Source of the DNA: a virus
Strand: one strand, 5' to 3'
Length of the DNA: 59,183 nucleotides
Virus record (IMG/VR): IMGVR_UViG_3300049489_000417
Location: 1 to 59,183 of that record
Part shown: positions 1 through 9,200 of the stretch, one piece after another
Numbering within the stretch: position 1 is the first letter of the stretch
Layout: every line of letters begins with the position of its first letter
The notes under the pieces: model-generated
The model's input: only the letters and a program-made list of their open reading frames with translations
Databases searched by the model: none
Told to the model about the DNA's origin: nothing
Made by a program: the position numbers and the translations under genes

Positions 1-372
1 TCCGAGGCCTGTACGGTCTGCCCGAACAACCAGTTCGGATCCAAAGGAAATGGAAAAGCGTGCGCTAATAAGCGAGTACTGGCTGCGATCATCGTTAATG
101 CACCGGGCGGTTTCGACCCTGCTACTGCTCCAATCGTACGTATTGATGTCTCCTCGACCGCCATCAAGCACTGGGACAAGTATGTCAAAGACGTGGCTAA
201 TATGTACGGAGTACCGCCCCTGGGGGTCGTCACCGACGTCTTCCCTGACGACGGTGAGACGTACATGACCCTCCGCTTCGGCAACGCTACACCGAACCCG
301 CACATCGAGGCTTGCATGGCCCGCAAGGCTGAAGCTTCCTCGATGCTCGAAAACGATCCGCACGCCGCGTAA
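1..372 (+). CDS. Cysteine-containing phage protein, 5' end outside window
   Basis: The frame is open from the first base and ends in TAA at 372, so the N-terminus lies outside the window. The visible 123 residues begin with a C-x2-C-P-x-N-x-F-G-S-K-G-x-G-K-A-C-x-N pattern, which looks like a small metal-binding or ligand-binding knuckle, followed by a compact alpha/beta segment. I recall this cysteine/asparagine pattern from conserved hypothetical phage proteins encoded near replication or recombination genes, but I cannot name a function. The next gene starts 3 bases later, so it probably belongs to the same early transcript. Coding is clear; function is unknown. Confidence 0.75.
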   Translation, partial: SEACTVCPNNQFGSKGNGKACANKRVLAAIIVNAPGGFDPATAPIVRIDVSSTAIKHWDKYVKDVANMYGVPPLGVVTDVFPDDGETYMTLRFGNATPNPHIEACMARKAEASSMLENDPHAA

Positions 373-375
373 AGT

Positions 376-585
376 ATGGATCGTGTCCGCCGTGCGTTAG
401 GCACGTACGTGACGTTGAATGAGATTATCAACGACATGTCTGCCAAAGAAGTGATGACCGCTCTCGATATGGAGGCGGCGTCGCTTCGCCGCACCGCGGT
501 CATCGACCGACTAATCAGCCGTGCAGTTCGACTCAACGAAATCGAGTACGCGCAAAAGCTCAAGGCTAAATACTATGGCGCGTAG
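376..585 (+). CDS. Small hypothetical protein
   Basis: A 69-residue, probably helical protein starting at ATG 376, three bases after the previous stop. No clear Shine-Dalgarno site precedes it, so it may be translated by coupling. The middle (about residues 15-55) alternates charged and hydrophobic residues as in a helical bundle. No known domain is recognised. It is followed with an 11-base overlap by the next gene, typical of an early operon. Confidence 0.6.
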   Translation: MDRVRRALGTYVTLNEIINDMSAKEVMTALDMEAASLRRTAVIDRLISRAVRLNEIEYAQKLKAKYYGA

Positions 586-778
586 GCAGAGCGTGATAAT
601 GACGACGAACGAGCGCGAAGCACTACTTGACTCGCTAGACAAGCAGATCAAGGAGTACGAAAAAGCCATCGTCGCTGCAGAGGCTGCTCTGGCTATGAAG
701 CAACGTGTACTTGAGCGTTTAATTCATGACAGGAGACAGCTAGATGCTGAGACAAATGATCCGAAGGTGGCTAACTGA
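575..778 (+). CDS. Small coiled-coil hypothetical protein
   Basis: A 67-residue protein dominated by a helix with heptad-like spacing (about residues 15-55, many Glu, Lys, Ala and Leu), so probably a short coiled coil. I chose ATG 575, preceded by CAAGG, over an in-frame ATG at 599, which has no better ribosome site; an upstream start at 521 would overlap the previous gene heavily. No enzymatic motif is visible. It overlaps the next gene by 35 bases. Function unknown. Confidence 0.6.
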   Translation: MARRQSVIMTTNEREALLDSLDKQIKEYEKAIVAAEAALAMKQRVLERLIHDRRQLDAETNDPKVAN

Positions 779-989
779 AGACGATAACCGCCCGCAGATA
801 CAGGTAGCGGAGCAACCCTACTCTACGTATGGTGCGCGAGCGGCAATCACTGGAATCACCAACGGATACTTAGTATCCGTTGGTGATTCCACTACATATA
901 TCGCCACGCTAGACGATATAAACGAGGTTCTCCCAGGTTTGATCGCCAGAGAAAGGATGCAGCGCAATGGCAAAACAGAACGGTATTGA
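744..989 (+). CDS. Hypothetical protein containing a perfect DNA palindrome
   Basis: An 81-residue protein with a good ribosome site (AGGAG, 9 bases before ATG 744). The N-terminal 12 residues are basic and the rest looks beta-rich. No family is recognised. Codons for about residues 37-50 are built from a perfect 20-bp inverted repeat (851-891), so the mRNA can form a very stable hairpin inside the coding region. The end overlaps the next start by 23 bases. Confidence 0.65.
   Translation: MLRQMIRRWLTEDDNRPQIQVAEQPYSTYGARAAITGITNGYLVSVGDSTTYIATLDDINEVLPGLIARERMQRNGKTERY
851..891. repeat. Perfect 20-bp inverted repeat inside a gene
   Basis: Bases 851-870 are the exact reverse complement of 872-891 with a single base between them, giving a 41-bp near-perfect palindrome. 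It lies wholly within the coding sequence at 744-989. No T-run follows, so it does not look like an ordinary terminator. Confidence 0.9.
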
Positions 990-1245
990 CGTAACACTTG
1001 ACGAGCGGGGATCACGTTATGGCGCTTTTACGAATCATGCTGCTATCACTCAGAATATCAAACGCGCCATGGCACACTCCGCTAACTGGGCTACGCTCGC
1101 CGACGATCAACGCGAAGCTTTGGAAATGGTTGCCCACAAGATCGGGCGCATTCTCAATGGTGATCCTGACTACGTCGACAGCTGGACGGACATCTGTGGT
1201 TACACAAGGCTTGTCGAACTCCGTCTTTTGGGGGAAGAAAAGTGA
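967..1245 (+). CDS. DUF6378-like phage protein
   Basis: A 92-residue protein of the small phage family I know as DUF6378. Recognisable parts are the start with T-L-x-E-R-G-x-R-Y-G, the central D-x-Q-x-E-A-L-E-M-x-x-H-K-I-x-R-I-L-N-G-D-P, and the end D-x-W-x-D-I-x-G-Y-x-R-L-V. The conserved His, Asp and Glu suggest a helical, nucleotide-pyrophosphohydrolase-like (MazG-like) fold, but that role is inference. The start ATG 967 overlaps the previous gene and the stop overlaps the GTG of the next, so translation is probably coupled. Confidence 0.8.
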   Translation: MAKQNGIDVTLDERGSRYGAFTNHAAITQNIKRAMAHSANWATLADDQREALEMVAHKIGRILNGDPDYVDSWTDICGYTRLVELRLLGEEK

Positions 1246-1778
1246 CGCCACGTGAATTTAGTGTACTCCACCACTACATAGCTGACGGCCAAAAAGTAAA
1301 GATAGACACAACTAACTTCACCGGTCGCCAGCAATCAGGTATTCGTAACGGTTTAACACAAGGCTACTGGCTTTCTGCCGGCAAGATCGCATGGCTTACA
1401 GACGCTATAGCTTCGGAATACAGCGTACCGTTCGTGTACTACCGTAAAGGCCATTACTGGTCTGGCATGTACTACAACGGAGAGTTCGCCGAGCTTCCCG
1501 GGGCCACAGACGCGCTTCACGCGCTGCACATGTTCGACAGAATGGCTAATCCTGGATACTACGACCTCAACAACAGAAACAATACATACCACACCAACCG
1601 GATAGCCGAGGTACTTGAGCATCCGAAAGACTACAACCACATCCCATTTAGTCCGTATATAAGCAAGCAGCTCGGCGCGCAAATCGGTCGTGTAGTCAAA
1701 GAAGCTAAGCCTGAAAACACGCTTCAATTCCGGGACGCTTGGGATAACAACAACATCTGGATCTCGGTGACCAAATGA
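1242..1778 (+). CDS. Hypothetical protein rich in Tyr and Asn
   Basis: A 178-residue protein that starts with GTG at 1242, overlapping the stop of the upstream gene as GTGA; GGGGGAAGAA upstream serves as ribosome site. The sequence is rich in Tyr, Asn and His (Y-Y-R-K-G-H-Y-W, then a run of Asn around residue 111) and contains no motif I recognise. It ends by ATGA-type overlap with the DnaQ-like gene. It could be a small DNA-binding or virion-associated protein; I cannot tell. Confidence 0.7.
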   Translation: MTPREFSVLHHYIADGQKVKIDTTNFTGRQQSGIRNGLTQGYWLSAGKIAWLTDAIASEYSVPFVYYRKGHYWSGMYYNGEFAELPGATDALHALHMFDRMANPGYYDLNNRNNTYHTNRIAEVLEHPKDYNHIPFSPYISKQLGAQIGRVVKEAKPENTLQFRDAWDNNNIWISVTK

Positions 1779-2305
1779 TAATGATCGACATAGAAACGCT
1801 AGGTACGCGCCCTGGCTGTGTAATCCTTAGCATAGGAGCGACAGATGGCAATACGGAGTTTTACGTCGATGTTAACCCGCAATCTTGCCTGGAATCTGGC
1901 TTATCGGTTTCCTGGTCGACTATTAGTTGGTGGCTACAGCAGTCCGCCGAGGCCAGGGAAGCCATCACCAACAAGAGTGATCGCGTGGAACTGCGGAACG
2001 CACTACAGGCGCTGAGCGGGGCATTCAGCTGGGAAGGGCAGGAGGTCTGGTGCAATGGTCTTAATTTCGACATTCCCATACTCGAACATGCGTATGCAGT
2101 CGTCGGTATGGCCCCCCCATGGGCGTATAACAAGTGCCGGGATTACAGAACAGTCATTAAGCAGCTCCCGCATGCGGTTCAGGAAAAGCTACGGGTGGAA
2201 CCCAGGTTGGCGCACCATGCTCTGGAAGACGCTAAAGCTCAATTCCTATCGCTAAAGGGGGTGCTCGATGAGTACGCGCAAGCCAGAAACCACATACAGG
2301 ACTAG
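1775..2305 (+). CDS. DnaQ-like 3'-5' exonuclease (Rv2179c-like)
   Basis: A 176-residue DEDDh exonuclease of the 3'-5' exoribonuclease Rv2179c-like type. The catalytic residues are visible: D5 and E7 in M-I-D-I-E-T-L-G, D99 in N-G-L-N-F-D-I-P, and H148 with D152 in A-H-H-A-L-E-D-A. Such proteins remove nucleotides from 3' ends of DNA or RNA and are common in phage early regions. Length matches the free-standing family, with no polymerase attached. It overlaps the upstream gene by 4 bases and the downstream nuclease gene by 38, so the two nucleases are probably co-translated. The substrate cannot be read from sequence. Confidence 0.9.
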   Translation: MIMIDIETLGTRPGCVILSIGATDGNTEFYVDVNPQSCLESGLSVSWSTISWWLQQSAEAREAITNKSDRVELRNALQALSGAFSWEGQEVWCNGLNFDIPILEHAYAVVGMAPPWAYNKCRDYRTVIKQLPHAVQEKLRVEPRLAHHALEDAKAQFLSLKGVLDEYAQARNHIQD

Positions 2306-2678
2306 CATCGAAAAGAAGCTGCCTAAGTCCATCCACCACGAGAAGATGTGCAACCCGTTTAGCTCGGGCACTGCCGATTCTTGGTATTCTGCGAACCCCC
2401 GCGATCTGTGGGTGGAATACAAGTACGTAAAGAAATTGCCCGTAAGGGCGAACGTAAAGATCGATCTTTCTGCGCAGCAGCAGGATTGGTTGAAGGGCCG
2501 TCATGCGGAAGGTAGGGCCGTCGCAGTAATCGTCGGCTCACCCGAGGGCGGATTTGTGCTCGAAGGTGCTGAGTGGGAGCGGTACATAAACACCGGCATC
2601 CCAGTCAGTCTATTCCGACTGTCAGCTAGAGACAAAGCTGGTATAGCGGAGTGGATCTGTGCTCAGGTTCTTGTTTAG
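2268..2678 (+). CDS. PD-(D/E)XK phage nuclease
   Basis: A 136-residue protein with the layout of a small restriction-like or VRR-type phage nuclease. After a basic N-terminus (K-L-P-K-S-I-H-H-E-K-M-x-N-P) come D37, E50 and K52 spaced as D-x12-E-x-K, the metal-binding core of the fold. It then has L-S-A-Q-Q-Q-x-W-L and an A-V-I-V-G-S-P-E-G-G strand. I recall this family from many phages, usually unannotated or called a Holliday-junction-resolvase-like or endonuclease protein. It probably works with the adjacent DnaQ-like exonuclease in recombination or host DNA breakdown (inference). Confidence 0.8.
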   Translation: MSTRKPETTYRTSIEKKLPKSIHHEKMCNPFSSGTADSWYSANPRDLWVEYKYVKKLPVRANVKIDLSAQQQDWLKGRHAEGRAVAVIVGSPEGGFVLEGAEWERYINTGIPVSLFRLSARDKAGIAEWICAQVLV

Positions 2679-2758
2679 TGCAGTAAAAACAAGCAACGCT
2701 CTAGTAGCGTTAGCATTCTCAGCAGTGACGTTGTATTCAATTTACCGAGGAGTAAAAG

Positions 2759-2992
2759 ATGTTCAAGATCGAAAAGGGAGTAGCGATTCCTGAAAACCTT
2801 CCGGAGACAAAGGCTCGTACTCCGTACCCGTTCGCCATGATGGAAGTCGGGGACAGCATCTCCGTTTCTGGTGACGCGAAGGCCCAGGATAAGGCCATCT
2901 CTGCCTGTCGCCGCTACATGAAGGCGCACGAAGGTACGAAGTTCGTCTTCGGTTCTACCGGCGACTCCGTGCGCATCTGGCGAAAGGCCTAA
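2759..2992 (+). CDS. DUF7303-like small phage protein
   Basis: A 77-residue protein with a strong ribosome site (GAGGAG, 6 bases before ATG 2759). It matches my memory of the phage family DUF7303: an N-terminal P-E-N-L-P-E-T strand, P-F-x-x-M-E-V-G-D-S-I-x-V, a basic helix C-R-R-Y-M-K-A-H, and a C-terminal R-I-W-R-K. The fold looks like a small sheet with one helix. Function is unknown. It is the last gene of the leftmost plus-strand unit; an 80-bp gap separates it from the previous gene. Confidence 0.8.
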   Translation: MFKIEKGVAIPENLPETKARTPYPFAMMEVGDSISVSGDAKAQDKAISACRRYMKAHEGTKFVFGSTGDSVRIWRKA

Positions 2993-3035
2993 TTTGCTCG
3001 TGAGCCTCTCGGACATAATGCGTAACCTGTCGACC

Positions 3036-3187
3036 GGAGGGCGCTACGTCAGAATCTGGAAGGCATGTCGGTGAGGGCCGAGAGGGCTCCCTAGGGAGTA
3101 GACTTTCCCAAGCCGCGTCCAACATACCTAGCGCCGGGCTAGGAACGTAGCAACCCGGCACCCTCAACTCTTCTCTCTAGAAGTTTT
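3036..3187 (+). ncRNA. Candidate structured RNA with pseudoknot
   Basis: No frame is convincing between the convergent genes ending at 2992 and 3205. The sequence folds into a closed structure. The outer stem is GAGGG 3037-3041 with CCCTC 3161-3165, continued by GCTACGT 3043-3049 with ACGTAGC 3145-3151. Inside are TCGG/CCGA (3068-3071/3078-3081), CTCC/GGAG (3087-3090/3095-3098) and CCTAGC/GCTAGG (3127-3132/3138-3143). The loop of the last hairpin, GCCGG 3133-3137, is complementary to CCGGC 3155-3159 in the internal loop of the outer stem, which would make an all-GC pseudoknot. A short terminator-like hairpin follows on the plus strand. I do not recognise the family. Confidence 0.55.
3170..3187 (+). 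terminator. Weak intrinsic terminator after the structured RNA
   Basis: CTTCT 3170-3174, loop CTCT, AGAAG 3179-3183, then TTTT. The stem is only five base pairs. Its position directly behind the closing stem of the structured RNA and at the convergent gene junction supports a plus-strand 3' end. Confidence 0.4.
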
Positions 3188-3204
3188 ACGGCACGGATAG
3201 CTGA

Positions 3205-6200
3205 TTACGCAGCTTTCAACTTAGCGATGCTGTCTGTGGCCAAGTTCAAAGCCGGGCTGAGAGCGAATGCCGGATCGTTAACCGCGCCGAGGCCCCACTC
3301 AGACGTACCGAGCAAACTAGCCTTTTTGATGGAGTACACCATCGCTTCGCCGGTAGTCATCTTGTCGATGTAGTCAGACCCAGTCAGCGTGTGCTTGAGC
3401 ACACCAGAGCCGTAGGCGAACGGTGTAGATGCAAGCAAGATCATCAATGGCGTAGCGTTGCTGTGCTCCATGTACTCGGTAAACGCGCGGCTGAGGATGA
3501 CGTCTTGGAACGCCATAGTGAACCGCTTCATATGGGCGAACAACATCCAGTGCGGGTCGTGCATCCACGGCGCGGTGTTCACTTCGTTGGGTCGTACAGC
3601 AGCGGAGTCCGCAAACGCAGCGACCGCGTTCATTATCTTCTTGCTGCCCCAGTCAATCTTGCCATCGACATCATCCTTGGTTAGCCCTAGTTCCTCGAGA
3701 TAGCGGGTGGATTCGTCTCCAGTTTTCCATGTGGCGTCTTTTGCATGACGCTCAACGAAGCCGCGCCCGGCTACAGAAGCGGCCACACGCATTTGGCGAG
3801 ACCAGCCGTCTAGCATGTTCCACTTGAAGAATACTTTCGAAGCTTTGCGCGCAAGGCCGGATGCGTTCTCACCGATGAACAGGTCGCCCATCGATTCCAT
3901 GTTGACCGTATGCTCGAGAATACCAGCATGTACGGCGTACAGCTCGTCTTCACTCAGCTGAACCGGCCCGCCGAGGCTACCTATAGTCTTTGGGAATGCG
4001 CTCATACCGGCGATGTACGCAGGGATGATGTCACCGAAGTTACCAGAGCGGGCAGCGATAGCGAACGGCTCAACCAGCGACGCGAACAGAGCAAGCGGCA
4101 GAGTCGCGAGGTTGGTAGCAACGGAGATGTTAGCCATCAGCTTGCGGACCTTCGGATCCATGTCACTACCAATACGCCCGTGCTGAGCGTCGAAGAATGT
4201 CTTAGCTGCGGCACCGACACGCGCGTTACCCTGCTTCTTAATTGCGGCGACCAAAGCTTCGGCCTTCTCAACCACCTCTTTCGGCATAACACGATGCTGA
4301 ACGGCGCGGTCTATGAGCGCGCCGAAATACAGGTCAGGATCGTACTGACGCCACTTCTGCTCCAAAGCTGGCTTTGTGAACATCTTGCTGGACTTCAAAC
4401 CAGGCATAACCGCCTTGTTGTCGACGATCTGATCCAGCGTGAGGTTCGCGTCCCGTCTACCGAACTCTAGGACGTCCGCGTTCCACGCAGCCGAATCCTT
4501 GTTGATAGCGGCGTAGTCGTACACAGGTGGGAGATCGTCCCAATCGCCGTGAAAATCCTTGATAGTGGTCATGACTTTACGCAGCTCTTTAGTTGCGTCG
4601 TCGTTGGCGGGCTGCCCGTCAAGGAGTCCTTTTAGCGCCGCGGTAACCGCATCGGTGCCGAACTTCTCTTTGTACAGGTCGTAGTCCGCACGCAAGCGGC
4701 GGTTCTCACGGATGCGCACATACGTAAGGCCGGTTGTCTTGTCCGCGTACATCTTAACGAGCTGGCGCAGCTCGGGGACGTTGTACTTGTCCGCTAGCGC
4801 AAGCGCGCTGACTTCGGCGCTTCGGAACACCTGACGAAGAGCTTCCGCAACTGGGGCCAAAGCTTTGGTGGCTCGCTCCACGATGCTGTCGAGCTGGCGA
4901 TAACCGAACTGCTTATCGACGGAGTCCATAGACCAGCCGGTCTTAGCCATGTCGCCTGAGATAAACGACTTGGCAAAGTTCTCAAACCGCATGTTCTCGG
5001 AAGTAAGTCGAAACGCCCACCGCAGGAACTTAAGCACCTTGTTCACAACGCCAGCGCTGTTATCACCGAGTGTAATCTTGCCTTGCGCAGCCAGTTCAAT
5101 AGCGTAAGCGATGCGCTCATCTACGTCGCGGCGCATAGCCGCGGATATCTTCTCGGCGTTGGGATGCCCCTCGAAGTGCTTGGCGATTTGCGACTGCAGC
5201 CAGACAGTAGACGACGCGCGGTCAAGTGTGCCGATAATGCGTTTGGCAGTGGCGTTGCCTGCGTCAGCGCGGTTACGGATCCCCGTGACCATGCGGTGCG
5301 CGGCCTCGTGCGTGAGCACGCCGTCGAGCGACGCAGCAGCGGTGGAGAACTGGATCACCTGGGTGTCTGTAACGATTTCGCCAGCTTTAGTAGGGTCACT
5401 GGTTATCTCAACACCGCGGTTCCACTCACCAAGCAGCTTATCAACGAAGGTGCTAGCGTACTTCAGCGCGTCGTCGGTAGTCTTGATCTCGTTCACCTCG
5501 GCTTCAGTGGCCTCACCGGTGTTCAGGCTCTGTTTACGCTTAGCGGTAACTACGCTTCGATTTTTCTGGGCCAGCTGAGCTAGCGACGGCTTACCTTCGC
5601 CGATCTGACCAGCTCGGTGCACGCCAACACGCGGGTTGTGCTGCTCGGGGTCGCCGACAATGCGTTTTAGCTCAGCCTTGAGCGCCGCTGCTACGGTAGT
5701 CTTGTCCGACCCCGCCTTGATCTTTTCCGCAGCGCGCAACCTTGCCGCTGTAACTTCAGCGTGTACGGGGGTAGCCTGGAGGGCGTCTATTTGTGCCTCT
5801 ATCTCCCTGACTCGTTCGCCGTTAGCGTTAACCAACCGCTTCTTGAGTCCGGCTATAGCTGACTCACGCAGCTCCGGTGTCATAAGCATCGCGTCGCTCT
5901 GCTTAACTTCCGAAGTACCAATAGGCGCTGCCGGGGCCTTCTTAGGGTCGTGCGTAATGCCCTGATTCTGTCGGATAGCAGCCTGGCGTTTAGCGTCAGC
6001 AACTTCGGAGTCGAGAAGCTTCTGAACACCAGAGTCCTTAGGAGTCGGTGCAACTTCAGCTTTCGCCATCGCAGACAGAGCAGCGTACGCATCACGTTGT
6101 GCCTGTTCGTACAACTCAGAAGTACCCGTCTCGCGCGTGAGTGGCGCTACGTCCTTGAGGGGGACCGGCTTGGTTTCTAGGGCCCCCGGCGACCGATCTC

Positions 6201-9200
6201 TAGCATACGTCTTTTTGCCAACCAGCTTGGCCATCATCTCTGCAGACTTCTCAGCCGCGTACGCGTCGCGCACGGCCAGGAGCTGCTGCCCGTACGGTAG
6301 CATAAGGATGGAGCCGTGCAGGAACGATACATCGTTAGCCAGGTCATGGATGATGCCGCGCATTTCCTGGTTAAGTTTCTCCGCCCCCAGCTGCACGAGC
6401 GCACGTACGGCTATACGCTGTTCAGGCTCAAGCTTGGCGATGTCCTGCATGACTTGAGGACGCTGGTCCTTGAACACAGTAACAAGCGACTTGGGTAAGG
6501 CAGCGCCAACTTTTTCAGCCTTGGCCACCATAGCCGCCATGGCCTGCCGCACGAGTTTGAGGTCACCGACTGTGTTACGTAGCGGATCCATGAGCATACG
6601 GCGCAGCTCAAACGGACGATCCGCCAGATCGTAAGCACCGTGGCTTATGTCTGTGGTGTCGGGGTCACCGAACGCGCTCAAGAACTCAAGCCCATCCGCA
6701 GACACCTTAGCGTTACGCGGGCGAGACCCCGTGCGGGCGACTGTCTTGGGTCTACTGTTGCGAGCGGTCTCGTTCTCCTCGAACCATGCGGCCGTGTCAA
6801 AGATGTTGTTGACGTTGTAGCCGTATTCTTTGGCAGAGATGTCGCCTTCAGGCGTGGCGGGCTCACTGTCGAGCCCGCGGTAGTACTCTGCCATGTACTC
6901 ATACAGCATCGCGTGCGCCAACAAGTCGCTTTCTTCGAGGCCAGAAGGATCAGCAAGCATCTCAGCAGACAGCTCGTCGATTGCGTTCTTGGCGTCGTCG
7001 TCGAAATTACTAGTGCCGACAACGTACTTGTTCTTGAGCCCAGCGAGCTTCTTATCAGCCTCTTTCTCGGCGTCGACCCCGCGCTTGGCGATACGCGAGA
7101 ACTTATCCTCGGGATTCGCCGCAGCGGCAGCTGGATCAGCGAGAGTCTTGAGAGGTTTAATAACCTTGTCTAGAGCACGTATTTCTTCGCTGATGCGCTG
7201 CGAGCGCTCGTAGTCCGGCTTATCCCCAGCCTCAGCCGCATCCCTCTGCTTAACAAGCTCATCTCGTTTTGCCTGCGCTGCGTCGAGTTCCTTACGCGGG
7301 CTCTTCACTGGCTTGCGGCGCTCGAGCGCACGGCGGAACTGCGCGGCCATGCTAGAGGCGTACGCTTCCATACCAGTGTTGAAATCGCGGTTGAGTCGAT
7401 TGCCGGACTGGATCACCTTGGAAAGCTCAACGATGCTGTCTTCAACACCTTTGGCATCGCCGCCGAGAGCTATACGCAACGCGCGTGTGGTCCAGCCGTG
7501 CATGTCCCCCATCTCACCGACGTTTTCACGGTAGCCGCTGATAACCTCGTCAACCGGCGGGCGCTTATCCTTGGCGACCATCTGGTAACCGCGGTACACG
7601 GCTTGGGCAATCGTTACTTTGTTTGCGTTACCGCCAAAGACACCGCGTACGGCGTTAGATACCTGCTGCACAAAGTGCGCTGGGTTCTCCCACGTCAACT
7701 CGCTGATGATGTCGAGCGCCTCAGGCGTGCGCTTCACCTCGTCGACCAGGTCATTAAGACGATACCCGTTACTGTTAAGGAACAGGAACTTGGACGAAGC
7801 TCCGCTACCAGCTACGTCGAACAGGCTGCGAACAGTACCTAGTGCTCCGCCATTTATCTCGACAAGGTCGGCTACAGCGATGTTCCGATTGGTAAGGTCA
7901 TCGCCGTCTACTTCTGGAAGATGGTCTTTGCCAATACCAAGCAGCTCTGTGAGGATAGCCACCTTCTGCGAGTGCGAAGCGGTAGCTATATCCTTCCCGT
8001 GCATAAGGCGGCTTACTATCGCAGGTATGAATTGGCCGAGCGACGGGTAGCGCTCCTGCATAACGAGCAGATCTGCTTCGTTCATGCCGGTCACGACTTC
8101 GCCTTTAGCTCCTTGGTTGCCGTAGACGGGTACGCGGGTCCACTTGGCAGCTTCAGCAAGGTCACCAGAATCGTTGCCATTGAGTGCCTTCGTAATGACC
8201 GAATTAGCTACAACCACACGGACAAACGACGGGTGCTTGCGGAGGAACTTGATTACGTCCTTACCTTGGTCCCAGTCGGCGAACCCAGCGTCGTCTTCCA
8301 GCGCGGCCAGCAAGGACCAGTCACCTACGAACGAGCTGAACTTGGCCGCGTCGAACCGAGGGGTCTTCATGGCTTCGTTAATTGACCGTACGGCTTCCGC
8401 GGGCAAACCGCTAGTAGCTGCGCTGATAGCCTGCTCACCAGCTTTCTGCGCGATAGTAAGCAGCTTGGTGAACATGGACTTGCGGCGGTCGTACGCTTTG
8501 GTACTCGGCGGAATCACACGGTTCACGAGCTGGTATCCAGACACAGTAGCCAGCGAAGCAAGGTCGTTATATCGTGCCTGCGCGGCCTTACTACCGGCTT
8601 TGCCGACCGTAGCGGAAGTGGTAGTAACCGCGCGAGCGATCTGCGGCAGCTTAGCACCGATGAGCGCAGACGGCACGGTGTTACGCAGATCGAAGTCGAC
8701 GCCACCATCACTGACAATATCGGCAGCTTCTGAGGAAGTATTTCCAGCCTCGGTATCTACGCGCTCGTCGTCGTCCAGGTCGTAGCCAAGATGTTGCCCG
8801 GCGGCGTTCTCGCTGACCACCTCACCTAGCGGAGTACTCTTCTTGGAGCGGTCCTCTGTAGTGCGTTTGGCATGGTGGACGCGAAGCGCGTCCAGTACGC
8901 GGTTCTGGATCTCCGGATCGAGCTTGGAGATGAGCTGGCGAACACGAGCCTCGCTTTGAGGGTCGAGCACGCTGCGTTGATTTGGCATACGCACGTATGC
9001 CGATTCTTGGTCTGCGGCTGCGGCAGTAGCGGTTGGATCGGCGTATGTGTTATACAGATTGTCGACGTAGTCGTTAATTGCCATCTGCCGGGAATTAGCA
9101 GAGTTCTCTACCTGCGCAACAAGCGACGCGCTCATCCACTTGGGCATGGACTTGTTGAACGCTTGATGCGTGGCTACTTCGATAGCCGTCTGTAGTTGCT

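Noticed and set aside
3100-3120. Twister-ribozyme-like TCCCAAGCC string in the structured RNA
   Set aside because: Only this short string matches; the order of stems and the conserved twister loop residues are not there.
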